A stretch of 8,384 nt of DNA, taken from positions 1-8,384 of the forward strand of contig JBBSEZ010000430.1 of the NCBI GenBank assembly GCA_038239195.1, given 5' to 3'. The position numbers and the translations under genes are program-made. Origin of the DNA: JBBSEZ01 sp038239195. Its GTDB lineage: Bacteria; Planctomycetota; Planctomycetia; Gemmatales; Gemmataceae. The notes below the pieces were generated by a model. That model was not told the origin of the DNA. It saw only the letters and a program-made list of their open reading frames with translations, and ran no database searches. Shown piece by piece: positions 6,133 through 8,384 of the stretch (its first letter is position 1; each line of letters begins with the position of its first letter).

Positions 6133-6262
6133 TCACCCCCCAACCCCCTCTCCCAGAACGGGAGAGGGGGAGAGGAAACGTAAACGGTCCGGTTAACAGG
6201 TCGCGCTCCCGGTCTGGCTCCCCCTCTCCCTCCTTGGGAGAGGGGGTTGGGGGGTGAGGGAG
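6128..6262. repeat. Large inverted repeat pair, C-rich REP-like element
   Basis: Two 45-base arms (6128-6172 and 6218-6262) are inverted copies with 41 of 45 bases matching, separated by 45 bases. The four mismatches all fall in the small hairpin loop region. Each arm also folds by itself: CCCCCTCTCCC and GGGAGAGGGGG form a perfect 11-bp stem around AGAAC (6155-6159) in the left arm and TCCTT (6231-6235) in the right. Paired hairpins in opposite orientation are typical of REP/BIME or small palindromic mobile elements. I recall this C-rich type as frequent in planctomycete genomes. I see no flanking target-site duplication. The element occupies nearly the whole gap between the transketolase stop and the acetate kinase start, on one transcript if they are co-transcribed. 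Confidence 0.85.
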
Positions 6263-6268
6263 ACGCGC

Positions 6269-8116
6269 TCACAGCAACGACTTGACCGCCTTGACCACGT
6301 GGTCGGCGCTGATGCCCGCCGCGTCGAGCAGCTGCGCCGGCGTGCCCGACCCCGGCATCCCGCGCACGCCCAGCTTCACCACCGTCGGCAGCTTGGTGTC
6401 CTTCCCCGTGAACGCCTCCAGCACCGCGTCGCCGAGGCCGCCCTCGGGCCAGTGGTCCTCGACCACGACGAGCTTGCCGCCCGTGTCGGCCGCCGCCTTC
6501 TGGAGCTCTTCCCGGTCGATCGGCTTGACCGAGTAGGCGTCGAGGATGCGCACCGCCACCCCCGCGGCCTTGAGCGTCTCGTAAGCCTTGAGCGACTCGT
6601 GCAGCGTGATGCCAGCCGCGACGACCGCCACCCGGTCCTTGTCGGAGCGGCGGACCACCTTGCACTTGCCGACCGGGAACTTCTCGCCGGGCGGGTAGAG
6701 GATGGTCGTCTTCTCGCGCGTGGTGCGCAGGAACGAGATCCCCTTCAGGTCGATCATCTGCTCCATGAGTTGGGCCGTCTGGTTGGCGTCGGATGGGTAG
6801 AGCACCGTGCTGCCGAACACGGCCCGCATCATGGCCAGGTCTTCCAGCGCCATCTGCGACGGGCCGTCCTCGCCGATGCTCACCCCGGCGTGCGACCCGC
6901 TCAGGGCGATGGTCGCGTTGGAGACCGCCGCCATGCGCACCTGATCGTAGGCGCGCGTGAAGAACGCGGCAAACGTCGAGGCGAACGCCTTCTTGCCCAG
7001 CACGCTCAGCCCCACCGCGGCGGAGACGAGCTGCTGCTCGGCGATGAACATCTCGAAGAAGCGCTTGGGATGGGCCTTCTTGAACTCGTCGGCGTGCGTC
7101 GAGTTGGACACCTCGCCGTCGAGCACGACCATCTCGGGGCGAGCCGTGCCCAGCGCCACCAGCGTGTCGCCGTAGGCCTTGCGCGTCGCTTCCTTGCCGC
7201 CGAGGGCGTAGGAAGGCAACTTCAGTTCGCCGGCGGCTAACTGCACCGTCGGCGCCGGCAAGTCGGGCTTGAGGGTGGGGACGAGGATGCTGCGCTCGCC
7301 GCCGAGCTCGGCGATGGCCTTCTTCGCCTGTTCGGCGTCGAGGGCCTTGCCGTGCCACCCATCCTTGTTGGCGATGGCCGAGTAGCCTTGGCCCTTCACC
7401 GTTTTAGCGATGATGCAGGTGGGCTTGCCGACGATGGTGCCGGCCTCGGTGTAGGCGCGGTCGATGGCGGCGAGGTCGTGGCCGTCGATCTCGATGGCGT
7501 GCCAGCCGAAGGCACGGGCCCGGGCGGCGTAGGCGGGGCCGTTCCAGCCGAGGTCGGTCTCGCCGCGCTGGCCGAGGCGGTTCATGTCGAGGAGCGCGAC
7601 GAGGTTGTCGAGGTCGTAGTACGAGGCCTTGTCGAAGGCCTCCCAGACGGAGCCCTCGGCCATCTCGCTGTCGCCGAGCAGCACCCAGATGCGGAAGGGC
7701 AACTTGTCGAGGTACTTCCCGCTCAGGCCCATGCCGACGCCGATCGGCAGGCCCTGGCCGAGCGACCCGGTGGCGACGTCCACGTAAGGCAGCACGTGCG
7801 GATTGGGGTGGCCCTCGAGCCGGCTGCCGAACTTGCGCAGGGTGAGCAACTCGGCGTCGGTGACGGCGCCGGCCGCCCTGTACATGGCGTAGAGCAGCGG
7901 GCAGGCATGGCCCTTGCTGAAGATCAGGCGGTCGTTGGTCGGGGCGTGCGGCTTGGCCCAGTCGAAGTGCAGGTACTTGCTCTGCAGCACGGCCATGAGG
8001 TCCGCCGCGGACATGCTCGAGGTCGGGTGCCCCGATCCCGCCGCGGTGGTGCAGCGGATGCTGTCCACGCGAAGCTGTGCCGCCAGTTCCTTCCACGCGC
8101 TCAGTTGATCAGCCAT
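6269..8116 (-). CDS. tkt: Transketolase, short animal-like type
   Basis: Transketolase moves two-carbon ketol units between sugar phosphates in the pentose phosphate pathway, using thiamine diphosphate and a divalent metal. The 615-residue protein aligns by eye along its length with the roughly 620-residue animal enzyme rather than the longer E. coli type. Visible marks are AAGSGHPTS (His30), FSKGHACPLLYA (His70), DVATGSLGQGL (113-123) and LLGDSEMAEGSVWEA (Asp149). DNLVALLDMNRLGQ holds Asn179, the second metal ligand. AFGWHAIEIDGHD (202-214), IAEQQLVSAAVG with the catalytic-type Glu360, and GSHAGVSIGEDGPSQMALEDLA (in part, 407 on) with His409 follow. The thiamine motif reads GDS where many relatives have GDG; the metal-binding Asp is kept. 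ATG 8116 is chosen because GAGG (8126-8123) lies six bases upstream. The frame runs 54 codons further to 8278, but that part does not resemble transketolase and ATG 8116 gives the usual N-terminus. It is the first gene of the minus-strand group. Confidence 0.95.
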   Translation of the reverse strand: MADQLSAWKELAAQLRVDSIRCTTAAGSGHPTSSMSAADLMAVLQSKYLHFDWAKPHAPTNDRLIFSKGHACPLLYAMYRAAGAVTDAELLTLRKFGSRLEGHPNPHVLPYVDVATGSLGQGLPIGVGMGLSGKYLDKLPFRIWVLLGDSEMAEGSVWEAFDKASYYDLDNLVALLDMNRLGQRGETDLGWNGPAYAARARAFGWHAIEIDGHDLAAIDRAYTEAGTIVGKPTCIIAKTVKGQGYSAIANKDGWHGKALDAEQAKKAIAELGGERSILVPTLKPDLPAPTVQLAAGELKLPSYALGGKEATRKAYGDTLVALGTARPEMVVLDGEVSNSTHADEFKKAHPKRFFEMFIAEQQLVSAAVGLSVLGKKAFASTFAAFFTRAYDQVRMAAVSNATIALSGSHAGVSIGEDGPSQMALEDLAMMRAVFGSTVLYPSDANQTAQLMEQMIDLKGISFLRTTREKTTILYPPGEKFPVGKCKVVRRSDKDRVAVVAAGITLHESLKAYETLKAAGVAVRILDAYSVKPIDREELQKAAADTGGKLVVVEDHWPEGGLGDAVLEAFTGKDTKLPTVVKLGVRGMPGSGTPAQLLDAAGISADHVVKAVKSLL

Positions 8117-8384
8117 GTGGCGCCTCGGGTGTAGGGTCGAGCTGTCGCGGCCGCCGACCGGCGGGCCCTCGGGGAATAGGATACGACTGGAGGCAAGGAT
8201 CGCGAAGGGGAGGGGCCCAGGTCGGGCTTGACTTCCACGCGAAGGGCCCCGACAACAGCCCTGGCGCCCGTGAGCCACCCCGTTTAGCGGCGCGTGGGGG
8301 AAGCGCGAGCCCCCACCCCCTCTCCGCCGCCTCGCGAACGCCTAACCCCCCCCCACCCCCCCCCCGAGGGGTTCGCCTGAGAGA
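8117..8384. other. Region upstream of transketolase, C-rich, no gene seen
   Basis: No credible gene is visible. On the minus strand TATCCT (8183-8178) with TTCGCG (8206-8201) at 17 bases is a weak promoter candidate, matching the -35 consensus poorly. A small hairpin, GTGGGGG (8294-8300) with CCCCCAC (8310-8316), surrounds a nine-base loop. CCCCCACCCCCTCTCC at 8310-8325 resembles the arm of the 6128-6262 repeat with one A missing. Runs of nine and ten C flank a single A at 8346-8365, inside GCGAAC (8334-8339) and GTTCGC (8371-8376). Any gene further right lies beyond the window. Confidence 0.5.

Noticed and set aside
4868..6136. N-terminal extension of the polytopic membrane protein by over 400 residues
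   Set aside because: The extension runs through acetate kinase on the same strand in another frame and is low-complexity Arg/Gly/Ala. ATG 4867 has a good ribosome binding site and starts just before the first membrane segment.
8117..8278. 54-residue N-terminal extension of transketolase
   Set aside because: It does not resemble a transketolase N-terminus or a targeting sequence, and ATG 8116 has GAGG six bases upstream and gives the normal family start.

Overview
The window is a GC-rich bacterial chromosome segment with six ordinary genes in two convergent groups and two palindromic repeat elements between genes. I think it comes from a planctomycete. The strongest hints are the two intergenic repeat families: one built on GGACAGGCTTTCC, the other on CCCTCACCCCCCAACC followed by CCCCCTCTCCC. 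Both look like sequences I associate with planctomycete genomes. The polytopic membrane protein of the 'DPDVWWHL ... WGGYLIW ... DGRTN' type fits as well. No ribosomal RNA or other taxonomic marker is present, so this assignment is an inference.

Plus-strand group (about 121 to 2713). A sigma70-like promoter (TTGACC, 17 bases, TAAGAT) precedes three genes in line. They are a single-pass membrane protein with a TPR-like C-terminus (212-850), an RluD-like 23S rRNA pseudouridine synthase with an S4 domain (902-1927), and a single-pass membrane protein of unknown function (2021-2713). A REP/BIME-like inverted pair (1921-2002) sits between the last two and supplies the stop codon of the pseudouridine synthase.

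Minus-strand group (8116 down to 2707). In order of transcription these are a transketolase of the short, animal-like type (8116-6269), acetate kinase (6120-5011), a GT-C-like polytopic membrane protein (4867-3350) and a RimJ/RimL-type GNAT acetyltransferase (3270-2707). All four starts have Shine-Dalgarno-like sequences at sensible distances. A second, larger inverted repeat pair (6128-6262) fills the gap between transketolase and acetate kinase, and its last bases form the acetate kinase ribosome binding site. A strong 13-bp stem-loop after acetate kinase probably separates the carbon-metabolism pair from the two downstream genes. The two groups converge with a 7-base overlap of coding regions and no visible terminator.

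Transketolase (pentose phosphate pathway) and acetate kinase (acetyl phosphate to acetate plus ATP) together suggest a central-carbon unit. Phosphotransacetylase and phosphoketolase, the usual partners of acetate kinase, are not in the window. I did not find a defence system, prophage, CRISPR array, transposase or RNA gene. The most interesting points are the two repeat elements and how they interact with gene ends and starts. In particular, the acetate kinase ribosome binding site could be hidden or exposed by alternative folding of the 6128-6262 repeat.
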